A stretch of DNA of 26,799 nt from CAYZBM01 sp964476705 (GTDB taxonomy: Bacteria; Pseudomonadota; Alphaproteobacteria; Rickettsiales; UBA6187), in contig CAYZBM010000022.1 in NCBI GenBank assembly GCA_964476705.1, positions 1 to 26,799 on the forward strand, in the 5' to 3' direction. The translations under genes were made by a program, and so were the position numbers. Positions 15,783 to 22,813 of the stretch are shown here, one piece after another. A model generated the notes under the pieces. It saw nothing but the letters and a program-made list of their open reading frames with translations. It was not told where the DNA came from and searched no databases. Position 1 is the stretch's first letter; each line of letters starts with the position of its first letter.

Positions 15783-16070
15783 TTACGCCTCAACAGCAAT
15801 AATATCAGATTCTTTCATGATGATTAATTCTTCACCATTTACTTTAATTTCCTGACCGCCCCATTTAGCAAATAAAACTACATCACCAACTTTAACAGTT
15901 AGGGGTAGAATTTGACCAGAATCAGCACGAACACCAGCACCTACAGCAACAACTTTACCTTTAGTTGGTTTTTCTTTTGCTGAATCTGGAATAATAATTC
16001 CACCAGCTGTTTTTTCTTCTTCTTCAAATCTTTTAATTAAAACTCGATCATATAACGGTTTTATAGCCAT
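15783..16070 (-). CDS. groES: 10-kDa co-chaperonin GroES
   Basis: A 95-residue lid of the GroEL folding chamber. The family motifs are PLYDRVLIKRFEEEEKTAGG at the N-terminus, the mobile loop GGIIIPDSAKEKPTKGKVVAVG, and the C-terminal DVVLFAKWGGQEIKVNGEEL. The length is standard. The start ATG has AAGGAG upstream. It is the first gene of the groES-groEL operon, downstream of an RpoH-like promoter. No CIRCE (TTAGCACTC-N9-GAGTGCTAA) element is visible upstream, so control by HrcA is not indicated here. Confidence 0.99.
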   Translation of the reverse strand: MAIKPLYDRVLIKRFEEEEKTAGGIIIPDSAKEKPTKGKVVAVGAGVRADSGQILPLTVKVGDVVLFAKWGGQEIKVNGEELIIMKESDIIAVEA

Positions 16071-16186
16071 ATTTTAAACTCCTTAAATTTTTTAAAAATT
16101 ATCAACAACAAAATATAAAATGTTCTTTGAACTTGAATTCTTATTCCAGAAAAATCCTGTATTTCTATATAGACCCAAGTGCGTGG

Positions 16187-16216
16187 TATATAGGTAGGCT
16201 ATATTTCCTTGTCAAG
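16187..16216 (-). promoter_or_regulatory. Heat-shock (RpoH-type) promoter of groES-groEL
   Basis: On the minus strand, CTTGAC (16211-16216), a 17-nt spacer and CTATATA (16187-16193) match the alphaproteobacterial sigma-32 consensus (CTTGAC-N17/18-CYTATnT). It is about 117 nt upstream of the groES start, leaving a leader of about 110 nt. Part of the leader folds into weak A/T hairpins. Confidence 0.7.
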
Positions 16217-16308
16217 GGGCGCTCATAGTAAAAAATTAAAATATAGTAGATCAAGTAATGATTTTATACTTTAATTATAGTATTTTAGTTTGAGAAATTT
16301 ATATTTTG

Positions 16309-16388
16309 TGGATCATGAACAAAACATAAATAGTATTATAAGTATATGTTTTTTCACAACCGACTATATAGTATAGCATTTCTTAATT
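16309..16388. repeat. Mosaic copy of repeats B and A
   Basis: Bases 16309-16355 match the middle of repeat B (TGGATC-TGAACAAAACATAAATAGTATTA..., compare 20278-20326). The sequence then switches at a shared TTTTTTCA tract to the right end of repeat A (CACAACCGACTA), followed by a repeat-B-like end ATTTCTTAATTG. The hairpin arm of B is broken by the switch. It lies in the 16217-16557 gene-free stretch, which also holds weaker B-like fragments from about 16243. Confidence 0.75.
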
Positions 16389-16557
16389 GCTAATATTTCT
16401 ATTTATCTGTAAATTTTTAATTAAGTGCATATTATCCCTTTATAAATATTTAATATAATCTTTATTTACGCATTGCTAGACATGTAATTTTATGATAATA
16501 TGATTGGCAGCCGGAGTATTTAAAAAAATCCAAATATATCAATATAACGAGGATAAA

Positions 16558-16829
16558 ATGCGCCTAAAAAAAACTACAGGAAGTAATTTTTCTGAAGACC
16601 CTAATGACGTGGTCTATTTCGAAATTAGCAATAAACATCTTAAAGAAATTGATAAATTAGCTAAAGAAACTTCGCATAGCAGAGAATATATGTTTAGCGA
16701 GGCTTTTGATTATTATATCAGTTATAAAAGATGGGAACTAACTCAAATAGAATCGACTTTAATGATAACAAATTAATTCCACAGGAAGAAATGGTCCAAA
16801 GAATTAGTGCTTATCTTAGTAAGAAATAA
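16558..16829 (+). pseudogene. Frameshifted orphan ribbon-helix-helix antitoxin
   Basis: The ATG at 16558 has an AGGA ribosome-binding site. The frame encodes a RHH-type N-terminus (VVYFEISNKHLKEIDKLAKE) and YKRWELTQIE, closely parallel to the intact antitoxin at 16929-17195. That frame stops at 16776. The expected C-terminal tail continues in another frame to 16829 (LIPQEEMVQRISAYLSKK), matching IIPFEQVVKELNEYL of the paralogue. The Trp-to-Pro interval is about 10 nt shorter than in the paralogue, so a small deletion probably caused the frameshift. The truncated 72-residue protein might still bind DNA. No toxin gene follows. Confidence 0.75.
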
Positions 16830-16848
16830 TATTTTTGCAAAGCATTTC

Positions 16849-16917
16849 TTGATCTTAAAAAATATAGATGATATCATTATGCTATCAATATGAATACATA
16901 TGATATCATCTATATTT
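16849..16917 (+). promoter_or_regulatory. Promoter and twin-palindrome operator of the toxin-antitoxin pair
   Basis: A -35 TTGATC (16849-16854), a 17-nt spacer and a -10 TATCAT (16872-16877) precede the antitoxin. Two identical 10-bp palindromes ATGATATCAT lie at 16868-16877 and 16900-16909, 32 bp centre to centre (about three helical turns). They are embedded in 18-bp perfect inverted arms (16860-16877 and 16900-16917). The first overlaps the -10, so binding of the RHH antitoxin would repress the promoter. Confidence 0.75.
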
Positions 16918-16928
16918 AAGGTAAGCAA

Positions 16929-17195
16929 ATGAAACCAGAAATCTCAGCAAATACAACCTCTATAAGCCTAAGAACCACTATGGACAAAATAGCAGAAATC
17001 GACTCTTTAGCCAAATCATCAGCGAGAAGTCGCAATTCATTATTAAACGAAGCTTTAGAATATTATATAGATTTAAAGAAATGGGAATTTGAAGAAATAA
17101 AAAAAGGCCTAAAAGATATTGAAGAAGGTCGAATAATTCCCTTTGAGCAAGTTGTTAAGGAATTAAATGAATATTTAGATGGTATTGACGAATAA
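16929..17195 (+). CDS. ParD/CopG-type ribbon-helix-helix antitoxin
   Basis: An 88-residue antitoxin. The N-terminal RHH DNA-binding fold (about 10-55: SISLRTTMDKIAEIDSLAKS, then SRNSLLNEALEYYIDLKKWE) would dimerise on the operator just upstream. The acidic C-terminal tail (about 56-88) would wrap the toxin. It lies 11 nt before the ParE-type toxin gene, as in parDE operons. It would autoregulate through the twin palindromes. It is a paralogue of the frameshifted antitoxin gene 100 nt upstream. The start has an AAGG element upstream. Confidence 0.85.
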   Translation: MKPEISANTTSISLRTTMDKIAEIDSLAKSSARSRNSLLNEALEYYIDLKKWEFEEIKKGLKDIEEGRIIPFEQVVKELNEYLDGIDE

Positions 17196-17206
17196 TTAGA
17201 AAATTT

Positions 17207-17506
17207 ATGAAATATACAATTAGCATGTCTGCAAAAGCTCATTTAGACTTGGCGGAAATTAAAAAATATTACAAAACAAATAATATCTCAAAAAATATCG
17301 TAAAGAATTTTGTAGAGACTATCACATCTAGAATATATAACTTAGCGTATCACCCATATTCTGCTCCAGAAGGAGATATTAAAGGAATTCGAGAATTAAA
17401 CTTGATAAAATATCCTTACAGAATAGTTTATGAAATATCAGAACCACAACACCATATTAAAATTATTAGAATATTATACACCTCAAGAAAAAGATTTTTA
17501 CATTAA
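17207..17506 (+). CDS. ParE/RelE-superfamily toxin
   Basis: A 99-residue toxin of the ParE/RelE fold. The N-terminal helices (ISMSAKAHLDLAEIKKYYKT) are followed by the characteristic beta-strand region GIRELNLIKYPYRIVYEI and the C-terminal IIRILYTSRKRFLH. ParE members poison DNA gyrase and RelE members cut mRNA at the ribosome. The lack of clear RelE catalytic residues and the RHH partner favour ParE. The length is normal and the frame is intact. Its stop overlaps the stop of the convergent helicase gene by 2 bp. Confidence 0.85.
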   Translation: MKYTISMSAKAHLDLAEIKKYYKTNNISKNIVKNFVETITSRIYNLAYHPYSAPEGDIKGIRELNLIKYPYRIVYEISEPQHHIKIIRILYTSRKRFLH

Positions 17507-18834
17507 GAAATAGCTGTATAACTAATTTTAGACTTATATTGCTGATAAAATTGACTTACTTTAAAGTCACTTCTTATATCACTAAATTTAATTTTTTGTC
17601 TTAAAGTAATTCCTTCTAAAGATGGACATCTACTTAAGGCTACATATACTTGACCACTGGCAAAAGCACCAGATCCTAAATCAATTATAATATTATCTAA
17701 AGTTTTACCTTGGCTTTTATGAATGGTAATAGCCCAAGCATGAACTAAAGGAAATTGTCGATAAGAGCCGGTTATTTTTTCTGCTATTTTATCTTGAGTC
17801 TCGTCATAATTATAAACTACATTTTCCCATAATTCTTTTTCTACTTCATAAAATTTTTCTTTATTCCCGCTTTGTATTCTTACTTCAATACATCTAGGAC
17901 TTAAATAAGAAATCACGCCAATAGTACCATTAACCCAACGTTTTTTTGGATCATTACGTACAAACATCACTTGAGCACCAAGTTTGAGTTGCAATTCTTT
18001 AGGTGCCGGTAATTTATCATCTTTAGGAGCAAAATCACCTTTTATATCCGCACTAAAAACAAAAGATTCTTTATTTAATTTCTCTAGTTCATTTTTATTT
18101 ACGGATTCAGCTAAAATATTATTGGCAGTAATTACTATAGAACCAGGATTAGAACTCTTTAAATTATTATCATTATCGCCAATATATCTACTATTAATTT
18201 GCGCTAATACCTCGTTACTTACTTTACCGATTCTGATATTATTTAGGGCATTAATAAAATCAAGATTATGCTGACGATAAATTTTTTCTAATTCATAAAT
18301 TCTAAAATTTGCAGAACTAAAAGTTTTTGCGGCAAAGAAAAAAGGCGATTCATAACGCTGATTATAAATATCTCTTTCATTATAGGTAACAACTGGCGGT
18401 AACTGAAATAAATCGCCGATAACACAAATTTGTACGCCACCAAATGGAGTTCCTGGTTTTTTACCATTTAAAGATAAAAATTTTTCTATCGCATCAAAAA
18501 GATCGGCTCTAACCATTGATATTTCATCAATAATTAACAAATCTAGTTTTTTATACAGATCGTTTTTTCCGACTACTTTAATTTGAGATAAATTTAATAA
18601 TTGCGGTTTAAATTTAAAAAAAGAATGGATAGTTTGCCCTCTAACATTTAAAGCTGCAACTCCAGTTGGAGCTAAAACCGCATAATTTTTCTCAGTATTT
18701 TTTCGTAAGTAATTTAAAAATGTTGACTTACCAGTCCCCGCTTTTCCAGTAATAAATAAATTTTTACCTTCAATTTCAATTAATTCAAAAACCTTCTGAA
18801 ATTCATCAATATTCTCTAATTTTGCTATTTGCAT
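17503..18834 (-). CDS. Pif1/RecD-like superfamily 1 DNA helicase
   Basis: A 443-residue SF1B-type helicase. The Walker A motif ITGKAGTGKSTFLNYL is at residues 28-43, and the Walker B motif DLLIIDEISMVRADL is near 100. GDLFQLPPV follows. The C-terminal domain carries VNGTIGVI and HAWAITIHKSQGKTLDNIII plus YVALSRC, the motifs V and VI of the Pif1/RecD2 group. Pif1-like helicases unwind 5'-3' and act on G-quadruplexes or recombination intermediates. It has a clear promoter upstream and is convergent with the ParE toxin. It is a single-copy, complete gene without an obvious operon partner. Confidence 0.9.
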   Translation of the reverse strand: MQIAKLENIDEFQKVFELIEIEGKNLFITGKAGTGKSTFLNYLRKNTEKNYAVLAPTGVAALNVRGQTIHSFFKFKPQLLNLSQIKVVGKNDLYKKLDLLIIDEISMVRADLFDAIEKFLSLNGKKPGTPFGGVQICVIGDLFQLPPVVTYNERDIYNQRYESPFFFAAKTFSSANFRIYELEKIYRQHNLDFINALNNIRIGKVSNEVLAQINSRYIGDNDNNLKSSNPGSIVITANNILAESVNKNELEKLNKESFVFSADIKGDFAPKDDKLPAPKELQLKLGAQVMFVRNDPKKRWVNGTIGVISYLSPRCIEVRIQSGNKEKFYEVEKELWENVVYNYDETQDKIAEKITGSYRQFPLVHAWAITIHKSQGKTLDNIIIDLGSGAFASGQVYVALSRCPSLEGITLRQKIKFSDIRSDFKVSQFYQQYKSKISYTAIS

Positions 18835-18863
18835 ATAATCCTAAATCTGTAAAATGATTAGCC

Positions 18864-18891
18864 ATTATATAACATTATAATATTGTTGCAA
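18864..18891 (-). promoter_or_regulatory. Promoter of the Pif1-like helicase gene
   Basis: On the minus strand, TTGCAA (18886-18891), a 16-nt spacer and a perfect TATAAT (18864-18869). It is 30 nt upstream of the helicase ATG and back to back with the plus-strand promoter at 18917-18944. Confidence 0.6.
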
Positions 18892-18916
18892 ATTGATTCT
18901 TTTTTTAGAAGATTAC

Positions 18917-18944
18917 TTGCTAAAATTTTTATATGTTTTATAAT
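18917..18944 (+). promoter_or_regulatory. Promoter of the secreted-protein/lipoprotein genes
   Basis: TTGCTA (18917-18922), a 16-nt spacer and a perfect TATAAT (18939-18944) precede the gene starting at 18978. The two lipoprotein genes that follow it are closely spaced and probably use this promoter. Confidence 0.6.
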
Positions 18945-18977
18945 AGAAAGATAAGTCCTATTAAGGAGTATAAAATT

Positions 18978-19373
18978 ATGCGAAATATTAGTAAATTTAT
19001 TGGCTTAGCTTTTTTTAGCTTAGCTTTAAGTACGAGTTTAGCTAACGCTGATGAGATTAAATCAATTAGCGGCGGTATTGGCGAGGAAGGTCGAGAAATT
19101 ATCAAAAATGAACGCAATAATTATTCTCTTGAAATAATCTTTACTGGCAATGAAGGTATGTATTTGTCTGAAATTGCAGTAAAAATAGCCGATAAAAAAG
19201 GGAATATAGTTTTTGAAACTACTACTGATGGTCCAATATTGCTCGTTAATTTACCTAAAGGTGATTATGTAGTTAATGCTGATGCTGAAGATCAACATCT
19301 TAAACAAGATTTAAAATTAGCTGGTGGCAAAAATCAAACTTCTTATTTAAGATTTAATATTAAAAAACAATAG
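18978..19373 (+). CDS. Periplasmic carboxypeptidase-regulatory-like protein
   Basis: A 131-residue exported protein. Residues 1-23 form a signal peptide (MRNISKFIGLAFFSLALSTS, then ANA at the cleavage site). The rest is a beta-sandwich of the carboxypeptidase regulatory-like type. It begins ISGGIGEEGREII and includes VKIADKKGNIVFETTTDGP and LLVNLPKGDYVVNADAEDQH. Similar periplasmic proteins occur across Proteobacteria with no defined function. I chose the ATG at 18978, which has AAGGAG about 9 nt upstream and yields a clean signal peptide, over an upstream in-frame start at 18933. It precedes the lipoprotein genes. Confidence 0.8.
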   Translation: MRNISKFIGLAFFSLALSTSLANADEIKSISGGIGEEGREIIKNERNNYSLEIIFTGNEGMYLSEIAVKIADKKGNIVFETTTDGPILLVNLPKGDYVVNADAEDQHLKQDLKLAGGKNQTSYLRFNIKKQ

Positions 19374-19389
19374 TAGAGGACAATTTTAA

Positions 19390-19770
19390 ATGACGCAAAA
19401 ATCCTTAATTCTCTCAATATTTATATTCTCTGCTTTGACAGCATGTGTAACTAGATTTCCTGGCAATAGCGTTGCTGAGACAAGATTACAACAGGATGCT
19501 CTACCTATGGTTACAACCATGGTTGCGGCTAAAAGTAAATGTAGTGAGACTCCACTAATTAATGATACTCAAGTGTTAACCAAGCCCGAGCCAGTTAAAA
19601 ATTTTCCAGATTCTTATAGTTGGAATGAATTATGGGTTTTAAGCGCATGTGACAAGCTTTATGGAGCTCCTGTACATTTTCTTTATACCAAAGGCAAAGG
19701 TACGGATTTTATGCTCAAGGAAGATTTAATTAGAACGGTAACAGTCGCAGATGAACAAGAAACCAAATAA
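19390..19770 (+). CDS. Lipoprotein, copy 1 of a tandem paralogous family
   Basis: A 126-residue lipoprotein. The signal peptide ends in a lipobox SALTAC, with Cys19 as the likely acylated residue. The mature part has FPGNSVAETR, a region with two further cysteines, and the family motif WNELWVLSAC near residue 78. The family pattern, shared with the genes at 19803 and 20455, is lipobox, PGN/PGQ, a mid Cys, (I/V)xxTxxxxxP, and WxExWxxxACG followed by P(V/I)xF. Two non-lipid cysteines could form a disulfide. It follows the 18978 gene by 16 nt and is probably co-transcribed. The function is unknown. Confidence 0.75.
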   Translation: MTQKSLILSIFIFSALTACVTRFPGNSVAETRLQQDALPMVTTMVAAKSKCSETPLINDTQVLTKPEPVKNFPDSYSWNELWVLSACDKLYGAPVHFLYTKGKGTDFMLKEDLIRTVTVADEQETK

Positions 19771-19802
19771 TAAATCTCAAAAATAAATAAGCTTAAGGTT
19801 TT

Positions 19803-20183
19803 ATGAGAAATCCATTTTCTTCTTTAGTTTTATGTTCTTTAATAATATTTTTATCCTCCTGCACTGCTTTGCCAGGAAATAGTTTTACTAATTCTAATCT
19901 TAAAGTTCGTGATCGTACTTATACTATGGTCCAAGCCTCTATTACTGCCGGAGCAAGATGCAATGATCCTATTAAAGTTATAGATACAAAAATTACTAGA
20001 AAACCAATCCAGAAAATTAGCAATGTAAAAGGTGTATCTCTAAAAATTATTATGTGGAGCGAAACCTGGACTATATCTGCTTGTGGTGGTAAATTTTTAG
20101 TCCCAATTGACTTTCTAACTGATAAAACTAGTGGCAATACATCTGTCAGAAGTAATTATGGTAATATTAAAAAAGTTGGTTAG
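19803..20183 (+). CDS. Lipoprotein, copy 2 of a tandem paralogous family
   Basis: A 126-residue lipoprotein with lipobox LSSC (acylated Cys about residue 20), then ALPGNSFTNSN, a mid cysteine (GARCNDP), VIDTKITRKP, and the family motif WSETWTISACGGKFLVPIDF. It is closer to the copy at 20455 (NTEITRQP, WDESWTILACGQKLSVPINF) than to copy 1. It lies 32 nt after copy 1, and a mosaic repeat begins 7 nt after its stop. The function is unknown; outer- or inner-membrane anchoring facing the periplasm is expected. Confidence 0.75.
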   Translation: MRNPFSSLVLCSLIIFLSSCTALPGNSFTNSNLKVRDRTYTMVQASITAGARCNDPIKVIDTKITRKPIQKISNVKGVSLKIIMWSETWTISACGGKFLVPIDFLTDKTSGNTSVRSNYGNIKKVG

Positions 20184-20190
20184 ATATATA

Positions 20191-20397
20191 TAGTCGGTTG
20201 TGAAAAAGTGTTTTTTTATAAAAAACACTTTTTTCTTAATCTACTATAGTATTTCTTAATTGAAATGACCTATGTTATGGATCCTGAACAAAACATAAAT
20301 AGTATTATAAGCATATGTTTTTTCAGGATATGTAGCATTATAGAAAGAATTTATTATATATGTATTTTACTGTCAATTCTTTCTTAATCTACTATAT
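20191..20397. repeat. Composite repeat: A/B hybrid plus complete repeat B
   Basis: It starts with the left arm and centre of repeat A (20191-20230), then ends in the repeat-B end TTCTTAATCTACTA. It then runs straight into a full repeat B (about 20244-20397), bounded by TATAGTA and TACTATA. Repeat B holds two hairpins. One has arms ATCCTGAACAAAACAT (20281-20296) and ATGTTTTTTCAGGAT (20315-20329). The other pairs AGAAAGAATT with AATTCTTTCT. It separates lipoprotein copies 2 and 3 and accounts for the 271-bp gap 20184-20454. Confidence 0.85.
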
Positions 20398-20454
20398 ATT
20401 TTTTTATTAAAGAAGAAACATTAAACAATTTTAAAAATTAACTCAAGGTATTTT

Positions 20455-20814
20455 ATGCTTAATAAATATAGTTTTAGCGTTTTATTTTCAATTATAACTT
20501 TATCTGCTTGTACTACTCAACTTCCCGGTCAAACAATAACTAATTCTGATATTACGACACAACAAAATATTCTTCCCATTATTAAGCTTACCACAAGTAA
20601 AGCAGTTCCTGAATGCCATGACTATGAGAATTATAAAATAATTAACACAGAAATTACACGCCAACCAGAAAAAAATCAAGATTCCGAAAATTGGGATGAA
20701 TCTTGGACTATCTTAGCCTGCGGACAAAAATTATCCGTCCCTATAAATTTTTATCAATCTAATTTAGGAAGTTCATTAAAAGTAGACTATGAGAATATAA
20801 AGAAATTACAATAA
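20455..20814 (+). CDS. Lipoprotein, copy 3 of a tandem paralogous family
   Basis: A 119-residue lipoprotein with lipobox ITLSAC (acylated Cys about 19), QLPGQTITNSD, a mid cysteine (VPECHD), IINTEITRQP and WDESWTILACGQKLSVPINF. It shares the layout of the two upstream copies and is nearest to copy 2. The intervening repeat probably inserted after the triplication. It has an AAGG ribosome-binding element and may need a promoter within or after the repeat. Its stop is 7 nt from the convergent trpA stop, with no terminator between. The function is unknown. Confidence 0.75.
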   Translation: MLNKYSFSVLFSIITLSACTTQLPGQTITNSDITTQQNILPIIKLTTSKAVPECHDYENYKIINTEITRQPEKNQDSENWDESWTILACGQKLSVPINFYQSNLGSSLKVDYENIKKLQ

Positions 20815-20821
20815 TTGAAAT

Positions 20822-21595
20822 TTAATTTAAATTACTTACAAACTGAGATATTTCAGCCAAAGTTTTGCTTTGACCTATTTCTGCAACTAAAGCTGATCCG
20901 ACAACTACGGCATCAACTTTTCCTGCTAATTTATTTACATCATTGTGATTTTTTATACCAAAACCTGCAACAATTGGTAAGTCAGTATGAGTTTTAATTT
21001 TGTTTACAGCTTTTTCAATATCTAAACTTGAAGCCGAGGCTCCACCTGTAGTACCAGTAACCGTAACATAATAAATAAAACCGCGCGCTTTTTTACTAAT
21101 AATTTCTAATCTTTTAGCATCAGAAGTTGGCGTTGCAAGTTTAATTAAATCAATTTCATATTCATCACATAAAGCTAATAATTCATTATCTTCTTCCGGT
21201 GGCAAATCAACAATAATTAAACCATCAACACCGCTATTTTTAGCAGTTAAAACAAATTTCTCTAAACCTAAATGCGCTAGTAAATTAATATATCCCATTA
21301 AAATGATAGGAGTTTTATTATCTTTTTTTCTAAATTCTTTTACCATATCAAAAACCATAGCTAGTTTTGCTTTGTTTTTAAGCGCTCTAATAGCGGCATT
21401 TTGAATTACTGGGCCGTCAGCCATAGGATCGGAAAATGGCATACCTAACTCGATTATATCCGCGCCAGCTTGAGGTAATAAATTCAAAATCTCTTGGCTA
21501 GTTTTTAAATCTGGGTCCGCGGCCATAATATAGGTAACTAGTCCAGTTTTTCTTTGCTGTTTTAATTCTACAAATTTTTCTTTAATTCTCGTCAT
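20822..21595 (-). CDS. trpA: Tryptophan synthase alpha subunit TrpA
   Basis: A 257-residue TIM-barrel subunit that cleaves indole-3-glycerol phosphate to indole, which is channelled to TrpB. The catalytic glutamate is in IIELGMPFSDPMADGPVIQ (near residue 48) and the catalytic aspartate is in the same FSDP segment. YYVTVTGTTGG and GFGIKNHNDV follow, then VVVGSALV at the phosphate-binding site. The length is slightly below the usual 265-270. It starts 2 nt after trpB, so translational coupling is likely. It is the last gene of the sppA-ihfB-asmA-trpFBA run. Confidence 0.97.
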   Translation of the reverse strand: MTRIKEKFVELKQQRKTGLVTYIMAADPDLKTSQEILNLLPQAGADIIELGMPFSDPMADGPVIQNAAIRALKNKAKLAMVFDMVKEFRKKDNKTPIILMGYINLLAHLGLEKFVLTAKNSGVDGLIIVDLPPEEDNELLALCDEYEIDLIKLATPTSDAKRLEIISKKARGFIYYVTVTGTTGGASASSLDIEKAVNKIKTHTDLPIVAGFGIKNHNDVNKLAGKVDAVVVGSALVAEIGQSKTLAEISQFVSNLN

Positions 21596-21597
21596 AT

Positions 21598-22809
21598 TTA
21601 ACTGCCAATTTCTTTATCTAGTAATTCTGCAACTGTAAAAATATCCTTATCACCTCTACCACATAAATTCATCACTAAAATATGCTCAGGTTTTAATGTT
21701 GGCGCAATTTTTATTACATAAGCTAAAGCGTGAGATGGCTCTAAAGCTGGAATAATTCCTTCAAGCTTAGCGCATAATTGAAAAGCTTCTAATGCTTCAT
21801 TATCTGTTACACTTACATATTTTATTCTGCCAATATCATGAAGATAAGCATGTTCTGGCCCTACCCCTGGATAATCAAGTCCAGCAGAAATAGAATGGGT
21901 ATCAGCTATCTGTCCATCTTCATCTTGTAAATAATAAGAAGCATTGCCATGTAATATACCATAACTACCGCTACTTATTGAGGCTGCTGTATTTTTAGTA
22001 TTAATACCCTCACCTCCAGCTTCAACTCCAATCATTTCAACATCATCATGTAAAAATGGATAAAAAAGCCCCATAGCATTTGATCCTCCTCCTATACAGG
22101 CAACTAAACTATCTGGTAGCCTCCCCTCTTGCTCCATAATTTGAGATTTTAATTCTTCACCGATTATTGCTTGAAAATCTCTAACCATCATCGGATAAGG
22201 ATGCGGACCTGCAGCGGTGCCAATTAAATAATAAGTATCATTAACGTTAGCTACCCAATCACGTAAAGCTTCATTCATTGCATCTTTTAAAGTTGCGCCA
22301 CCATTTTTTACTGGAATTACTTCAGCGCCCAATAATTTCATTCTAAAGACATTAGGCTTTTGCCTTTCTACGTCTTTAGCACCCATATAAATAACACATT
22401 TTAGATTAAATAGAGCACAAACCGTTGCTGTTGCCACCCCATGTTGCCCTGCTCCAGTTTCAGCTATAATTCTAGTTTTTCCCATTTTCTTAGCTAGTAG
22501 TATTTGGCCAATACAATGATTAATTTTATGAGCCCCTGTATGATTTAATTCATCCCTTTTAAAATAAATCTTTGCACCTTTTAAATGCTTAGTCATTCTT
22601 TCAGCATAATATAAAGGACTTGGCCGGCCGATATAATGTTTAGCATAATAAGTTAGCTGCTTTTTAAATTCAGGATCTTTTTTTAAACTCTCATAATTTG
22701 CTGCAACCTCAAGTAATAACGGCATCAAAGTTTCAGAAACATATCGACCACCATATTTACCAAAATGGCCATTATCATCAGGAAGATTATAATTTTCTAG
22801 ATTTTTCAT
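21598..22809 (-). CDS. trpB: Tryptophan synthase beta subunit TrpB
   Basis: A 403-residue PLP enzyme joining indole and serine to make tryptophan. The N-terminal substrate region is GRPSPLYYAERMTKHL. The PLP lysine lies in ELNHTGAHKINHCIGQ (near residue 90). ETGAGQHGVATATVCALF is the substrate carboxylate loop. The phosphate-binding glycines are in CIGGGSNAMGLFYPF. The C-terminal LCGRGDKDIFTV is typical. The length is standard for the TrpB1 class. It is 4 nt after trpF and 2 nt before trpA, within a tight trpFBA block. Confidence 0.98.
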   Translation of the reverse strand: MKNLENYNLPDDNGHFGKYGGRYVSETLMPLLLEVAANYESLKKDPEFKKQLTYYAKHYIGRPSPLYYAERMTKHLKGAKIYFKRDELNHTGAHKINHCIGQILLAKKMGKTRIIAETGAGQHGVATATVCALFNLKCVIYMGAKDVERQKPNVFRMKLLGAEVIPVKNGGATLKDAMNEALRDWVANVNDTYYLIGTAAGPHPYPMMVRDFQAIIGEELKSQIMEQEGRLPDSLVACIGGGSNAMGLFYPFLHDDVEMIGVEAGGEGINTKNTAASISSGSYGILHGNASYYLQDEDGQIADTHSISAGLDYPGVGPEHAYLHDIGRIKYVSVTDNEALEAFQLCAKLEGIIPALEPSHALAYVIKIAPTLKPEHILVMNLCGRGDKDIFTVAELLDKEIGS

Positions 22810-22813
22810 AATA

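Noticed and set aside
16504..16557. Extended TTG start for the first RHH gene
   Set aside because: The added N-terminus has no counterpart in the intact paralogue, and the ATG at 16558 has a good AGGA site.
19919..20137. Minus-strand ORF inside lipoprotein copy 2
   Set aside because: Antisense to a gene supported by its signal peptide, lipobox and two paralogues.
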